64,000 nt of DNA, taken from Puccinellia tenuiflora. Lineage: Eukaryota > Streptophyta > Magnoliopsida > Poales > Poaceae. Position numbers and translations under genes: made by a program. Positions 63,331 through 64,000 of this stretch are shown one piece after another. The notes beneath the pieces were generated by a model that saw only the letters and a program-made list of their open reading frames with translations, had not been told where the DNA came from and searched no databases. The DNA lies in the NCBI GenBank assembly GCA_012064385.1, contig QRDG01000964.1, forward strand, positions 186,001-250,000. Reading direction: 5' to 3'. Numbering within the stretch: the first letter of the stretch is position 1; the number at the start of each line of letters is the position of its first letter.

Positions 63331-64000
63331 AATGTCTAGCTACTACATGTTTCTGTTCATGTAGACTCTGTTGGGCCTCCAAACGCAGAGGTTTGAAGGA
63401 CAGCAGCAAATTTCACTTAAGTGAGTGACCAAATGTTTATCGAAAAATAGGGAGGCTTCGGTTGAATGTATCCCTCTCAAGCAACCCCGCAATTAAGATA
63501 CAAGAAGTCTCTTGTTTCCCCAACACACCTAATACAATTGTCAGTTGTATAGGCGCACTAGTTCGGCGAAGAGGTGATAAAATATGGGTAATATGGATGG
63601 TAAAACAAGGTTTTGTAATTCTGTAATAAAAATAGCAGCAAGGTAACAAGTGGTAAAAGTGACTGAAAATGGTGTATCAATGCTTAAAAACAAGGTCTAT
63701 GCTTCATAATTTCACTAGTGACTAACTCTCACATCATTAACATAAAATACTTCCTACAAAAACATGTATGGTAGACGTTACTCGGAGATCATTCTTCTAA
63801 GGATCAAAACAAGATGATATCACGTAGGGCTACAAAAGCATACTGTCACCTTTGCACCATGAAGATTATACTAAACACAAGCATCAAGAAACCTCATGAT
63901 ATATTCAATCCAACAAGAAGAACAAACTCATAATGAAGATCCCTCTAATGTATTATCCATAGAGTCACACATGACACCAGCACTGTCACCGTGTCACCGT
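63331..64000. other. No gene recognised, possibly LTR sequence
   Basis: AT-rich. The stretch 63880-63990 (CTCATAATGAAGATCCCTCT) resembles in style the LTR regions of Gypsy elements, but no terminus, primer site or frame is visible before the window ends. Confidence 0.3.

Noticed and set aside
1..64000. CRISPR arrays, rRNA or bacterial operon-like structure
   Set aside because: None seen; introns, LTRs, MITEs and CACTA ends show plant nuclear DNA.

Overview
The window is nuclear DNA from a grass, most likely of the Pooideae. The reasons are an Angela/BARE-type Copia LTR (reading TGTTGGGAATATGCCCTAGA on the minus strand), a Stowaway MITE with CTCCCTCCG ends, Gypsy elements with a tRNA-Asp-like primer site, and CACTA ends carrying the AACCGGGACTAA, GCCGTGGCGCA and ATGACC subterminal motifs. 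I cannot name the species. About four fifths of the window is mobile DNA in nested layers, and no gene looks clearly intact and functional.

Layout. 1-2765: the LTR, primer site and gag-protease part of a Gypsy element, ending abruptly. 2783-5160: a FAR1/MULE-transposase-like gene on the minus strand with clear splice sites, cut off at its 3' end by that Gypsy fragment. 5500-7080: remnants of a GRF zinc-finger gene and a B3-domain gene. 7400-8900: simple, degenerate repeats. 8944-11829: a young 5'-truncated LINE with a 14-bp target duplication. 11844-14938: MITEs, a CACTA end and a gene fragment. 14939-18227: the 5' LTR and internal part of a non-autonomous Gypsy element (A) that encodes an unknown acidic protein.

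18228-28996 is a 10.8-kb two-gene CACTA transposon. Its TNP2-type transposase gene comes first, followed by a second gene (TNPA-like domain plus a Ulp1-like domain whose catalytic residues are replaced). The two genes share an upstream sequence, which is duplicated as a long hairpin in front of the second gene. An N at 24070 sits between two copies of the same 260 bp, an assembly scar.

28997-55180 is mainly a minus-strand, non-autonomous Gypsy element (B: gag-protease only). An 8.1-kb CACTA (36325-44418, TSD CCT) sits inside its gag, and an 8.5-kb gag-only Copia (46028-54568, two 1916-bp LTRs) sits inside its 5' LTR. The 8.1-kb CACTA carries a tandem array, a possible Pol III unit and a spliced gene-like segment.

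55181-64000 holds LINE pieces, a DUF4283/CCHC pseudogene split by a hAT MITE with a perfect 8-bp TSD, a MULE-like element, and a class III peroxidase gene with three frameshifts.

The transposon genes form no shared pathway with host genes. Their logic is autonomous CACTA functions, non-autonomous retroelements that must borrow reverse transcriptase and integrase, and decaying host genes between them. Several frameshifts are single-base changes in or near homopolymers, so part of the apparent decay may be sequencing error. All positions and motifs were read by eye; family names come from recall and no search was run.
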